In this document: positions 26,054 through 36,626 of the stretch, piece by piece
Layout of the letters: every line of letters starts with the position of its first letter
Numbering within the stretch: position 1 is the stretch's first letter
Assembly: GCA_050486285.1 (NCBI GenBank)
Contig: JBJHCZ010000007.1
Span: forward strand, 85,550-149,549
Direction of reading: 5' to 3'
Length of the DNA: 64,000 bases
Source of the DNA: JAITWN01 sp050486285
Lineage (GTDB): Bacteria; Pseudomonadota; Gammaproteobacteria; SZUA-140
The notes under the pieces: model-generated
What the model was told of the DNA's origin: nothing
The model's input: the letters and a program-made list of their open reading frames with translations, nothing else
The model's database searches: none
Position numbers and translations under genes: made by a program

Positions 26054-27384
26054 CACCCCTCCAGCCAGCGATTGATCGCTTCGAAATCCTGCTCGCTCAA
26101 GCTACCCGAGGCCTGTTTCAGCAGCAGCAGGTTGATGATGTAGTCGTAACGCGCGCGCGCGAAGCCGCGCTCGGCCTCGAACAGGTCGCTGCGCGCGAGC
26201 AGCACGTCGACGGTGGTGCGGGTACCGACCTCGAAGCCGGCCTCGGTCGCGTCAAGCGCGCTCTGCGCCGACACCCGCGCCTGACCGAGCGCGCGCACGC
26301 GGTTGATCGCGGCGACCACGGCGAGATAGGCATCGCGGGTCTGGCGCAGCGTCGCGCGGCGCTGGCGTTCGGTCTCTTCCTTGGCCTGGGTCAGCAGGAA
26401 ACCGGCCTGGCGGGTGCGCGAGGTCACGGCATTGCCTTCGTACAACGGCAGCGTGAACTGCAGACCGATGACGCTGTCTTCGTTCTCGCGGCGGCCGCCG
26501 AAGGAACTGCTGGTGCTCTCGGTACGACTCAGGCTGGCGACGAGGTCGAGGCGCGGATGATGGCCGGCGCGCTGGATATCGATCGCGTCCTTCGCGATCT
26601 CCTCGTTGAACTGCGCGGCGAGCAGGGCCAGGTTCTGCTCCAGCGCGCGCGCGACCCACTGGTTGATGTCGGCCGGATCCGGACGCTCGAGCGGGATCTC
26701 GGCGGCCAGCGACTGGATGCGGCCCGGCACCTCGCCGGTGATCTCGTACAGCGCCTCCTCGCTGCTCTGCAGCAGGTTCTCCGCCTCGATCTCGGCCGCA
26801 GTCGTCAGGTCATAGGCGGCCTGGGCCTCGTGCACGTCGGTGATCGCGACCAGGCCGACCTCGAAGCGCTGCTTCGCCTGCTCGAGCTGGCGCTCGATCG
26901 CCTCCTTCTCGGCGATCGCGAACTCGAGGTTGTCGCGGGCCGCGAGCAGGTCGAAATAGGCCTGCGCGACGCGGATCATCAGGGCCTGCTCCGCGGCGCG
27001 GTATTCGGCCTCGGCGCGGCCCAGCGCCGCATCGGACTGGCGCAGGCGCATGAAGAACTCGCGGTTGTACAGCGGCTGGGTCAGCGACAAGGAGATACCG
27101 GAGGAGTCGAAGGAGCTGGTGCCGGTCGCGGCGAACGGCGAGCTGATGATGCGCTCGCGCCCCTTGTTGTAGTTCGCGTTGAGGCTGATGAACGGATGCA
27201 GCAGCGCGCGACTCTGCGGCTTCACCTCGAACTCGGCCCGGCGCACGGCTTCGGCGGCGCGCAGCACCGGGTCGTGGTCGAGCGCGAGGCGGTGGATGTC
27301 GATCAGGTCATAGGCCGGCGCGGTCGCGCTGCACAGCAGCAGCAATGCCGCGGAGAGTCCGGCGGTCAGATTAAAGCGGGGCAT
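26053..27384 (-). CDS. tolC: TolC-family outer-membrane efflux protein
   Basis: A 443-residue outer-membrane channel protein with an N-terminal signal peptide (LTAGLSAALLLLCSATAPAY). It shows the duplicated coiled-coil hairpin organisation, for example EYRAAEQALMIRVAQAYFDL and a second repeat ending VGTRTTVDVLLARSDLFEAE. It is the first gene of the overlapping run tolC-gmhA-gmhB-lpxL-msbA. Co-transcription of TolC with heptose and lipid A genes ties outer-membrane export to LPS supply. Confidence 0.9.
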   Translation of the reverse strand: MPRFNLTAGLSAALLLLCSATAPAYDLIDIHRLALDHDPVLRAAEAVRRAEFEVKPQSRALLHPFISLNANYNKGRERIISSPFAATGTSSFDSSGISLSLTQPLYNREFFMRLRQSDAALGRAEAEYRAAEQALMIRVAQAYFDLLAARDNLEFAIAEKEAIERQLEQAKQRFEVGLVAITDVHEAQAAYDLTTAAEIEAENLLQSSEEALYEITGEVPGRIQSLAAEIPLERPDPADINQWVARALEQNLALLAAQFNEEIAKDAIDIQRAGHHPRLDLVASLSRTESTSSSFGGRRENEDSVIGLQFTLPLYEGNAVTSRTRQAGFLLTQAKEETERQRRATLRQTRDAYLAVVAAINRVRALGQARVSAQSALDATEAGFEVGTRTTVDVLLARSDLFEAERGFARARYDYIINLLLLKQASGSLSEQDFEAINRWLEG

Positions 27385-27419
27385 GTGCGGTTCCTTGCAT
27401 GATCGAAGGGGGCATCGAC

Positions 27420-27491
27420 GGGGTCAGACTCGTTTGATCCCCAAAGGCGCGGTATCTGGCGCTGGCCGTGGAGATCAAACGACTCCGCCCC
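27420..27491. repeat. Palindromic element, CGTTTGATC subtype, imperfect
   Basis: Left arm GGGGTCAGACTCGTTTGATC (27420-27439) and right arm GATCAAACGACTCCGCCCC (27473-27491) differ at a few positions, with a 33-base loop. It lies between divergent or back-to-back genes, tolC (starting 27384) and pcm (ending 27506), so it sits in the tolC promoter region. The mutated arms suggest an old copy. Confidence 0.8.
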
Positions 27492-27505
27492 CTTGGCATC
27501 CTCGC

Positions 27506-28153
27506 TCAGAATTCAAATCGCTTCGGCGCCGGGGCGTTGATCAACATCGGCAGGTCGGTCTCGAACAGGCTCTCGCGGGTCCATTCGTTCTCGCCGGTGC
27601 GGCGAATCAGGACGGCCTCCATGACCGGCGCGGCGCCGACCACCGCGAACAGTCGCCCGCCGCGGTTCAGCGCGCGCGGGAAGGCCTCGGGCAAGACCGG
27701 CAGCGAACCGGTGATCGCGATGACATCGAAGAGGCGGTCGCCGTTCCAGCCCCGCGACGCGTCGCCGGTCTCGAGCTGGACATTGTCGATGCCGTAGACC
27801 GCGAGCTTGTCGCCGGCCTGGGCGGTGAATGCGGGCAGGATGTCGACGCTGACGACCTGGCGCACGGCGCGCGCGAGCAGCGCGGTGACATAGGCACTGC
27901 CGGTGCCGACCTCGAGCGCGACGTCGGTCGGGTGCAGGGCCAGCGCCTGCAGCATGCGCGCCTCGACCTTCGGGTGCATCATGACCTGGCCTTCGCCGAG
28001 CGGGATCGCGATGTCGGCCCAGGCGAGCCCGGTGTAATGGGCCGGGACGAAGTCCTTGCGCGACACCTCGCCGAGCAGATCGAGGATATGCTGATCGAGC
28101 ACGTCCCACGGACGGATCTGCTGCTCGATCATGTTGAACTGTGCGTCTCTCAC
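27506..28153 (-). CDS. Protein-L-isoaspartate O-methyltransferase-like protein
   Basis: A SAM-dependent methyltransferase of about 215 residues from the Pcm-like group commonly next to tolC. It begins VRDAQFNMIEQQIRPWDVLD, has the SAM site ALEVGTGSAYVTALLAR near residue 78 and VVSVDILPAF after it. GTG 28153 is chosen for a GGAG about 9 bases upstream; a TTG at 28180 is possible. The SAM site departs from the classical GSGYQTAVLA of repair Pcm enzymes, so the isoaspartyl-repair function is uncertain. Confidence 0.82.
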   Translation of the reverse strand: MRDAQFNMIEQQIRPWDVLDQHILDLLGEVSRKDFVPAHYTGLAWADIAIPLGEGQVMMHPKVEARMLQALALHPTDVALEVGTGSAYVTALLARAVRQVVSVDILPAFTAQAGDKLAVYGIDNVQLETGDASRGWNGDRLFDVIAITGSLPVLPEAFPRALNRGGRLFAVVGAAPVMEAVLIRRTGENEWTRESLFETDLPMLINAPAPKRFEF

Positions 28154-28354
28154 GTCAGCGGCTCCGGAACAGTCCGACAAGGTTATTCGTTTTGGCGCGG
28201 CAAGGCAAGGAGATCGCCCCTCGTAACATGATGAATTGCATACAGTCTCCCTGACCGTCCGGGTCAGGGGCGAGGCCGTGCCGGGGCCTGCGCCGGCTTG
28301 CCTCGACCGGGTATATCAGATAGATTCGCTGGGTCGATTTTCATATCAGGATCA

Positions 28355-28549
28355 AGGGGTCGGACTCGTTCGATCGCCAGGGCTCAGCGGATGAAGGCGC
28401 AGGGTCTTTGTCCGTTTGCGGGACGCGCTGTGAATACATCCCTGTACGCTCTCCGGCCGCGTCCTGCGGCCGGAAGGTCCCGCAAACGGACAAAGACCCT
28501 GCGCCTTCAGGTAATCGTCGCGGGCATGCGATCGAACGAGACCGACCTT
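28355..28549. repeat. Composite nested palindrome upstream of thiC
   Basis: Three shells are visible. The outer arms (about 28355-28377 and 28528-28549) are the GGGGTC-type core with a CTCGTTCGATCGC stem. The middle arms are a perfect 33-bp inverted repeat at 28392-28424 and 28477-28509. Inside lies a GGCCGC...GCGGCC stem-loop of the second repeat family with the phrase TGAATACATCCCTGTACGC. This accounts for most of the roughly 400-base gap between pcm and thiC, and no gene is seen there. Confidence 0.85.
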
Positions 28550-28573
28550 CAGTCCTCCGACCAGGCGAAACAG

Positions 28574-30432
<1,859 letters not shown>

Positions 30433-30433
<1 letters not shown>

Positions 30434-30507
30434 GGGTCAGAGTCGTTTGATCGACTACCCGCTGATTATCCGGCGAGGATGGCGGCCGATCAAACGACTC
30501 TGACCCC
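30433..30507. repeat. Palindromic element, CGTTTGATCG subtype
   Basis: Perfect 21-bp arms GGGGTCAGAGTCGTTTGATCG (30433-30453) and complement (30487-30507) with a 33-base loop. The element starts on the last base of the thiC stop codon and sits between convergent thiC and prlC. It could stop transcription from both sides, although no T-run follows. Confidence 0.92.
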
Positions 30508-30520
30508 CTCCGGGATAACG

Positions 30521-32578
30521 CTACACCGCGATCCCGCTGTGCCGCAACAACGCATCGATCTGCGGCTCCCGTCCGCGGAATTCGACGAACAGCTCCATCG
30601 GATCGCGTGAGCCGCCCTGTTCGAGGATCGTGGTCAGGAAGCGGCGCGCGGTCTCCTCGTTGAACAGGCCCTCTTCCTCGAACAGCGCGAAGGCGTCGCT
30701 CGACAGCACCTCGGCCCACTTGTAACCGTAATAGCCGGCCGCGTAGCCGCCGGCGAAGATATGCGAGAAGCTGTGCGGGAAGCGGTTGAACGCCGGCGGC
30801 CTGACCACCGCGACGCGCGCGCGGACCTCCTCGAGGATCTCGTAGATGCGCCCGCCGCGCGCCGGGTCGTACTCGGCGTGCATGCGGAAGTCGAACAGCG
30901 CGAACTCGAGCTGGCGCAGCATCTTCATGCCGGACTGGAAATTACGCGCCGCGAGCAGGCGCTCGAACATGTCCCTCGGCAACGGCTCGCCGCTGCGCCA
31001 GTGCCCCGAGAACAGCGGCAGCGTCTCGCGCTGCCAGCACCAGTTCTCCATGAACTGGCTCGGCAACTCGACCGCGTCCCACGGCACGCCCTGGATGCCG
31101 GCGACGCCGGGGTCGTCGACGCGGGTCAGCAGGTGATGCAGACCGTGGCCGAATTCGTGGAACAGGGTCAGCACCTCGTCGTGGGTCAGCAGCGCGGGGT
31201 TGTCGCCGACCGGCGGCGTGAAATTGCACACCAGATAAGCGACCGGGATCTCGAGGCCGGCGGGGGTATTGCGGCGGATCACGCACTCGTCCATCCAGGC
31301 GCCGCCGCGCTTGTTCGGCCGCGCGTAAAGGTCGATGTAGAACTGACCGCGCAACTCGCCGCCGGCGTCGAGAACCTCGAAGAACAATACGTCGGGATGC
31401 CAGGTCTGCACGCCCTCGCGCGGGCGGATGGTGATGCCGTACAGCCGCTTGACGATCGCGAACATGCCGTCGAGCACCCGCGTGTGCGGGAACCACGCGC
31501 GCAACTCCTCCTGCGACAGGTCGAAGGCATGGCGCCTGAGCTTCTCAGAGGCGTAGAACAGGTCCCAGGCCTCGACGCGGTCGAGGCCGAGCTGCTCGCC
31601 CGCGAAGGCCGTCAGCTCGTCGAACTCGCGACGCGCGACCGGCAGCGTGCGCGCGGCGAGGTCATGCAGGAAATCGAGGACCTGGCGCGTGCTGCCGGCC
31701 ATGCGCGTCTCGAGCGAGCGCTCGGCGTAGTTCGCGAAGCCGAGCAGGCGTGCCTGCTCGTGGCGCAGCGCGAGGATCCGCTCCATCAGCGGACCGTTGT
31801 CCCAGCGACCGGCGCAGGGGCCTTCATCGGACGCGCGCGTGACGAAGGCCTCGTACATCTCGCGGCGCAGCGCGCGGTCATCGGCATGGGTCATCACCGC
31901 GAGATACGACGGGTACTCGAGCGTGAACAGCCAGCCTTCCTGGTCGCTGCGCTGCGCGGTCTGGCGCGCCGACGCGCGCACCGACTCCGGCAGGCCGGCG
32001 AGGCCGGCCTCGTCGGCGACGAGCCGCGTCCAGCCGTTGGTCGCATCGAGCAGGTTCTGCTCGAACTTCGAGTTCAGCATCGCGAGCTCCTGCACGATCT
32101 CGCGGAAGCGCGTCTTGTCGGCATCGGCGAGCGCGATGCCGGACAGGCGGAAGTCGCGCAGTGCATTATCGACGATCTTGCGCCGCGACCGGCTGAGCCG
32201 CGGAAAGTCTTCGCGATGACGGATCACCTCGTAGGCGCGATAGAGGCCCTCGTTCTGTCCCAGCTCGGCGAGATACGCGCTCAGCAGCGGCAGACAGGCA
32301 TTGTAGGCATCGCGCAATTCCGGCGTGTTGACGACCGCGTTCAGGTGACTGATCAGCGACCACACCCGGCTCAGCCGGTGCCCGAGGGCCTCGAGCGGCT
32401 CGCCGAGATTGTCCCAGTCGTAGCCCTCGCCGCGCGCAATCAGCGCCTCGATACGCGCGCGATTGTCGGCGATGACCCATTCCATCGCCGGCAGCGCCTG
32501 TTCGGGCCGGATGTCGGCGAAGCGCGGGAGGGTGCTGAAATCGACCAGGGGATTGTCTGCGGGCGGGAGTATCGGCAT
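30521..32578 (-). CDS. prlC: Oligopeptidase A (M3 family metallopeptidase)
   Basis: A 685-residue cytoplasmic zinc endopeptidase that degrades short peptides, including signal-peptide fragments. The HExxH zinc motif is seen in TLFHEFGHGLHHLLT near residue 460, and AGGYAAGYYGYKWAEVLSSD is the C-terminal M3 signature. ATG 32578 begins MPILPPADNPLVDF, the usual N-terminus; ATG 32611 is an alternative. It converges on thiC. Confidence 0.93.
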   Translation of the reverse strand: MPILPPADNPLVDFSTLPRFADIRPEQALPAMEWVIADNRARIEALIARGEGYDWDNLGEPLEALGHRLSRVWSLISHLNAVVNTPELRDAYNACLPLLSAYLAELGQNEGLYRAYEVIRHREDFPRLSRSRRKIVDNALRDFRLSGIALADADKTRFREIVQELAMLNSKFEQNLLDATNGWTRLVADEAGLAGLPESVRASARQTAQRSDQEGWLFTLEYPSYLAVMTHADDRALRREMYEAFVTRASDEGPCAGRWDNGPLMERILALRHEQARLLGFANYAERSLETRMAGSTRQVLDFLHDLAARTLPVARREFDELTAFAGEQLGLDRVEAWDLFYASEKLRRHAFDLSQEELRAWFPHTRVLDGMFAIVKRLYGITIRPREGVQTWHPDVLFFEVLDAGGELRGQFYIDLYARPNKRGGAWMDECVIRRNTPAGLEIPVAYLVCNFTPPVGDNPALLTHDEVLTLFHEFGHGLHHLLTRVDDPGVAGIQGVPWDAVELPSQFMENWCWQRETLPLFSGHWRSGEPLPRDMFERLLAARNFQSGMKMLRQLEFALFDFRMHAEYDPARGGRIYEILEEVRARVAVVRPPAFNRFPHSFSHIFAGGYAAGYYGYKWAEVLSSDAFALFEEEGLFNEETARRFLTTILEQGGSRDPMELFVEFRGREPQIDALLRHSGIAV

Positions 32579-32634
32579 CGTCTGTGGACCTTCTGTCACG
32601 GCTATCTGCATTCATGATACGACATCAGTCCAAT

Positions 32635-32672
32635 GGGGTCAGATTCGTTTGATCGCAAACGAGCCTGACCCC
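32635..32672. repeat. Short palindromic element between prlC and gor
   Basis: Arms GGGGTCAGATTCGTTTG and CAAACGAGCCTGACCCC surround ATCG, with two mismatches. Unlike the other CGTTTGATC copies it has lost its large loop. It lies in the divergent promoter region, 20 bases before the gor start. Confidence 0.85.
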
Positions 32673-32692
32673 TTCTGAGGTACTATTACCGG

Positions 32693-34045
32693 ATGCAATA
32701 CGACCTCATCGTCATCGGCGGCGGCAGCGGCGGGATCGCGACGGCGGTACGGGCGGCGCGGCATGGCGCGCGCGTCGCGCTGGTCGAGGCCGGCCGACTC
32801 GGCGGCACCTGCGTCAATCTCGGCTGCGTGCCGAAGAAGGTCATGTGGCATGCGGCGGCGATCGCCGAGGCCCTGCATGACGCGCCGGACTACGGCTTCG
32901 ATGCCGCGCTGAGCGAGGTCGACTGGGCCCAGCTCCGGGACGCGCGCGACCGCTACATCGAACGCCTGAACGGCATCTATCGCGACCAGCTCGCCGACGC
33001 CGGCGTCGCGATCATCGAGGGCCGCGGCCGCTTCATCGCGCCGCGGCGCATCGCCGTCGACGGTCACGGCGGACTCGAGGCCGCGCATGTCGTCATCGCG
33101 ACCGGCGGCCGCCCGATCGTGCCGGCGATCCCCGGCGCGGAACACGGCATCACCTCCGACGGCTTCTTCGCGCTCGACCACCAGCCGCGCGACGTCGCGA
33201 TCGCGGGTTCCGGCTATGTCGCGGTCGAACTCGCCGGCATCTTTCGCGCCCTTGGCAGCCGCGTCACCGTACTGCCGCGCGGCCCGCACCTGCTCGGCAG
33301 CTTCGACCCGATGCTGCGCGAGGCCCTGCGCGAGACGATGATCGCGAACGGCATCACGATCGTGACCGACGCGCTGATCCGCGCGGTCGAACGCGGCGCC
33401 GACGGCCGCCTGACCCTCGACTGCGGCCACGGCCTGCGCCTCGGCGACTACGACACCCTGCTGTGGGCCGTCGGTCGCCGCCCGAACACCGAGGCCCTCG
33501 ACCTCGCCGCCGCCGGCCTCGAGACCGACGAATCCGGCTTCCTCCCCGTCGATGACCGGCAGGACACCCGCGTCCCGGGCATCCACGCCGTCGGCGACGT
33601 CACCGGCCGCGTCGCGCTGACGCCGGTCGCGATCGCCGCCGGCCGCCGTCTCGCCGACCGCCTGTTCGGCGGCCGCCCCGACAGCCGCCTCGACTACGAG
33701 ATGATCCCGACCGTACTGTTCAGCCACCCGCCGATCGGCACCGTCGGCCTGACTGAAGACGAGGCCCGCATGCGCCACGGCAACGCGGTGCAGGTCTGGC
33801 AGTCGCGCTACACTCCGCTCTATCATGCCATCACGACCCGCAAGCTGCGCGCCGCGGTCAAGCTGGTCACGGTCGGTCCGGAGCAGCGCGTCGTCGGCTG
33901 TCACGTGTTCGGTCCCGGCGCGGATGAATTGTTGCAGGGCTTCGCGGTCGCGATCCGCATGGGCGCGACCAAGCAGGACCTCGACGACACCGTCCCGATC
34001 CATCCGACCGCGGCAGAGGAGCTGATCGGGCTGCGTCCGGCATGA
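32693..34045 (+). CDS. gor: Glutathione-disulfide reductase
   Basis: A 450-residue FAD/NAD(P)H-dependent disulfide reductase regenerating glutathione. The N-terminal YDLIVIGGGSGGIATAVRAA binds FAD, and GGTCVNLGCVPKK holds the redox-active CxxxxC. VAIAGSGYVAVELAGIFRAL is the NADPH site, and HPTAAEEL carries the catalytic histidine of the C-terminal dimer domain. The GxVPKK sequence with no mercury or trypanothione features supports Gor over related reductases. Confidence 0.92.
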   Translation: MQYDLIVIGGGSGGIATAVRAARHGARVALVEAGRLGGTCVNLGCVPKKVMWHAAAIAEALHDAPDYGFDAALSEVDWAQLRDARDRYIERLNGIYRDQLADAGVAIIEGRGRFIAPRRIAVDGHGGLEAAHVVIATGGRPIVPAIPGAEHGITSDGFFALDHQPRDVAIAGSGYVAVELAGIFRALGSRVTVLPRGPHLLGSFDPMLREALRETMIANGITIVTDALIRAVERGADGRLTLDCGHGLRLGDYDTLLWAVGRRPNTEALDLAAAGLETDESGFLPVDDRQDTRVPGIHAVGDVTGRVALTPVAIAAGRRLADRLFGGRPDSRLDYEMIPTVLFSHPPIGTVGLTEDEARMRHGNAVQVWQSRYTPLYHAITTRKLRAAVKLVTVGPEQRVVGCHVFGPGADELLQGFAVAIRMGATKQDLDDTVPIHPTAAEELIGLRPA

Positions 34046-34087
34046 CGAGGACGTTTCATCCTATCGCCGGTGGCGCAGCATCATCCT

Positions 34088-34169
34088 GGCTGCGCGGGGT
34101 TTCCCTTTCCATGACCCTCGGCCGCAGGGATGCGGCCGCGGGTCATGGAAAGGGAAACCCCGCGCAGCC
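34088..34169. repeat. 30-bp-arm stem-loop of the GGCCGCAGGGATGCGGCC family
   Basis: Perfect 30-bp arms at 34088-34117 and 34140-34169 enclose an inner stem CGGCCGCA-GGGA-TGCGGCCG. A small hairpin, AGCCTGT...ACAGGCT, overlaps it on the right. This is the second repeat family: long locus-specific outer arms around a conserved GGCCGCAGGGATGCGGCC tip. It lies between gor and the carbonic anhydrase gene and may act as a transcription attenuator. Confidence 0.85.
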
Positions 34170-34201
34170 TGTCCACTGAAACAGGCTGAGGAGATACCCC
34201 G

Positions 34202-34729
34202 ATGACCATCCGCGATTTCGAAGGCATCACCCCGAAGCTCGGCGCCCGCGTCTACATCGATGACGCCGCGGTCGTCATCGGCGACGTCACGATCGGCGAT
34301 GATGCCTCGCTGTGGCCGATGGTCGTCGCCCGCGGCGACGTCCACCGCATCACGATCGGCGCCGGCACCAATATCCAGGACGGCTCGGTGCTGCACGTCA
34401 CCGCCGACAACCGCTTCAATCCCGGCGGCTATCCGCTCACGGTCGGCGCGAATGTCACCGTCGGTCACGGCGCGATCCTGCATGCGTGCACGATCGGCGA
34501 CCTCGTGCTGGTCGGCATGGGCGCGACGATCCTCGACGGCGCGCGCGTGCAGGATCGTGTCATGATCGGCGCCGGCAGCCTCGTCGCGCCGGGCAAGGTC
34601 CTCGAGAGCGGCTACCTCTACCTCGGCAGCCCCGCGAAACAGGTCCGCAAGCTCAGGGATCGCGAACTCGACTACCTCGAATTCTCGGCGCGGCACTACA
34701 TCGAACTGAAGGACCGGCATCTTGGATGA
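34202..34729 (+). CDS. Gamma-class carbonic anhydrase family protein (YrdA-like)
   Basis: A 175-residue left-handed beta-helix protein with hexapeptide repeats, for example VVIGDVTIGDDASLWPMVVA and ILDGARVQDRVMIGAGSLVA. Histidines in SVLHVTADN and VTVGHGAILHACTIGD match the trimeric zinc site. Carbonic anhydrase activity in the YrdA branch is not always demonstrated, so the metal-binding fold is secure but the activity is not. It is downstream of the stem-loop element and followed by another palindrome. Confidence 0.88.
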   Translation: MTIRDFEGITPKLGARVYIDDAAVVIGDVTIGDDASLWPMVVARGDVHRITIGAGTNIQDGSVLHVTADNRFNPGGYPLTVGANVTVGHGAILHACTIGDLVLVGMGATILDGARVQDRVMIGAGSLVAPGKVLESGYLYLGSPAKQVRKLRDRELDYLEFSARHYIELKDRHLG

Positions 34730-34731
34730 AT

Positions 34732-34804
34732 GGGGTCAGAGTACTTTTTCGGGAACGAACCCCGGGTTTTCTGAGGAACGTAGACGAAAAAGAACTCTGA
34801 CCCC
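34732..34804. repeat. Palindromic element, ACTTTTTCG subtype
   Basis: Arms GGGGTCAGAGTACTTTTTCG (34732-34751) and CGAAAAAGAACTCTGACCCC (34785-34804) pair with one mismatch around a 33-base loop. GTTTTT follows on the plus strand, so this copy could work as a terminator for the carbonic anhydrase gene. It is a different inner-stem subtype with the same GGGGTCAGAGT core. Confidence 0.9.
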
Positions 34805-34813
34805 GTTTTTCCG

Positions 34814-35635
34814 TTATTTCAGATGACGCGCATAAAACGCGGCGAGGCCTTCGAAGTAACGGCGGCCGCTGGCGATATGACCGTCGTAGTGCCGTCCCTC
34901 GATATCCATGAAGACCTTCGGCTCGTTGGCCGCTTCGAACAGGGCCTGACCGTGGCGATACGGGATCAGCTCGTCCTCCCGTCCGTGCACGACCAACACC
35001 GGGCAGCGCACCTTCCGCAGATTTTCACGTACCGGATAGCGGCAGCGCATCAGCAGACGCGCCGGCAGCAGCGGATACAGTTCGGCGGCGACCTCGGGCA
35101 TCGACGTGAACGTCGACTCGATCACCAGCGCGGCCGGCGTGTGTCGCGCGGCGAGCCAGGACGCGATCGCCGCGCCGAGCGAACGGCCGTGCAGCACGAT
35201 GCGGTCCGGCGCGAGGCCGCGGGTCTCGACCAGCCAGCGCCACGCGGCCTCGGCATCGCGATAGGTACCCTGCTCGTCCGGCACGCCCTCGCTGCGGCCA
35301 TAGCCGCGATAATCGAACAGGAACACGCTGAAACCGAGCTCCTGGAACAGCTCGATCGAATGGATCGCGTGCGAGATGTTGCGCGTGTTGCCGTGAAAGT
35401 ACAGCAGCACATGATCCGCCTCCGCATTCGGCACGAACCAGCCGTGCAGGCGGACGCCGTCGTCGGCCACGAGCTCGACGTCTTCATAAGCGAAGCCGTG
35501 CGCGTCCGGCGTGTCGATGATCTCGCGCAGCGGCTTGTAGATGCGCCGTGACTGGTTCACATAGACGCGCAACACGATCAGCGCATAAACGACGAGCGCC
35601 GCGATCAGCAGCGCCAGCAGCACGTACATCAGCAT
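34814..35635 (-). CDS. Alpha/beta hydrolase, membrane-anchored
   Basis: A 273-residue serine hydrolase of the BEM46/YfhR-like group. A single N-terminal hydrophobic segment (VLLALLIAALVVYALIVLRV) anchors it. The nucleophile elbow is VLHGRSLGAAIASW (GxSxG) near residue 150. LVVHGREDELIPYRHG supplies the Asp loop and RHYDGH the catalytic His. Its substrate is unknown. It is divergent from the ADP-ribosylglycohydrolase gene, with 58 bases between. Confidence 0.85.
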   Translation of the reverse strand: MLMYVLLALLIAALVVYALIVLRVYVNQSRRIYKPLREIIDTPDAHGFAYEDVELVADDGVRLHGWFVPNAEADHVLLYFHGNTRNISHAIHSIELFQELGFSVFLFDYRGYGRSEGVPDEQGTYRDAEAAWRWLVETRGLAPDRIVLHGRSLGAAIASWLAARHTPAALVIESTFTSMPEVAAELYPLLPARLLMRCRYPVRENLRKVRCPVLVVHGREDELIPYRHGQALFEAANEPKVFMDIEGRHYDGHIASGRRYFEGLAAFYARHLK

Positions 35636-35693
35636 GCGCGCCCACCCGGCCGCGGCCGCCGCTTGATCATGCCCTTCATTCCATGTCTAATGG

Positions 35694-36626
35694 ATGAACA
35701 CCATGTCCGACCTGATCCAGACCAAGACCCTCGGCGCGCTGATCGGCGGCGCGCTCGGCGACGCCATCGGCGAGATCGCCTGTCGCGACCCTGCCCGCGA
35801 CGCTGTGCTTGCGCAGCTCGATCAGGTCGAGCAGTTGCGTTACACCGACGACACCGTCATGGCGATCGCGGTCGCCGAGACGCTGATCGAATTCGGCGAC
35901 GTCGAACCGCAGATCCTCGGCAACCTGTTTCAGGAACGCTATCACAAGGAGCCGTGGCGCGGTTACAGCGAGAGCATCCAGAATATTTATGCACTGGTCA
36001 AGAATGAAGGTATCGGCTATGTCGATGCCGCGACCCGGCTCTATGGCGGCGAAGGCTCGTTCGGCAACGGCGCGGCGATGCGCGTCGCGCCGGTCGCGTT
36101 GTTCTTCCGCCATTCCGACCGGCTCGACGATCGCATCGCAGCCGCCTCGCGCGTGACTCATGCCCATGCGGTCGCGATCGACGGCGCGCGCATACTGGCC
36201 ACCGCGCTGCTGAAGGCGCTCGCGATCAATCCGCAGCGCCCGTTCTCTCCGCACGCCTTTCTCGAGGACATCGGCGGCGCCGCGCACAGCGCAGAGTTTC
36301 GCGCGAAGCTCGCGACGCTGGCGCAACTGCTCGACCGCGGTACGCCACCCGCCGTGGCCGTCGAGGCGCTCGGCCACGGCACCGCCGCGCACGAATCGGT
36401 GCCGTTCGCGCTGTACAGCTTCCTGATCCATCCGCATGAATTCATCGAGTGCCTGCTGTGCGCGGTGCTGCACGGCGGCGACCGGGGCACGCTGGGGACC
36501 ATGGCGGGGACGCTGAGCGGCGCCTTCCTCGGCGTCGATGCGCTGCCCGACGCGTGGCGGCGCAAGCTCGAGAACGAACAGCATATCGAGACGCTCGCGC
36601 GCGAGATCGCCGCGCGCGCTCAGTGA
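35694..36626 (+). CDS. ADP-ribosylglycohydrolase family protein
   Basis: A 310-residue all-helical hydrolase of the DraG/ARH family. It begins GALIGGALGDAIGEIA and carries the metal-binding YTDDTVMAIAVAE near residue 48, where two Asp and a Thr bind the metal. The C-terminal partner motif expected in this family (GTLGTMAGTLSGAFLG) is present. It may remove ADP-ribose from protein or nucleic acid; no nitrogenase or toxin partner gene is nearby. A second start, ATG 35703, is possible. Its end overlaps aroE by seven bases. Confidence 0.83.
   Translation: MNTMSDLIQTKTLGALIGGALGDAIGEIACRDPARDAVLAQLDQVEQLRYTDDTVMAIAVAETLIEFGDVEPQILGNLFQERYHKEPWRGYSESIQNIYALVKNEGIGYVDAATRLYGGEGSFGNGAAMRVAPVALFFRHSDRLDDRIAAASRVTHAHAVAIDGARILATALLKALAINPQRPFSPHAFLEDIGGAAHSAEFRAKLATLAQLLDRGTPPAVAVEALGHGTAAHESVPFALYSFLIHPHEFIECLLCAVLHGGDRGTLGTMAGTLSGAFLGVDALPDAWRRKLENEQHIETLAREIAARAQ

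Noticed and set aside
3828..27384. The LPS locus as a prophage or integrative element.
   Set aside because: No integrase, att site or tRNA is seen, and the core genes are normal chromosomal LPS genes; only single inserts such as the DUF4143 gene look foreign.
28181..28573. TPP riboswitch expected before thiC.
   Set aside because: I could not find the conserved CTGAGA and ACCTGATC segments. The region is explained by nested palindromes.
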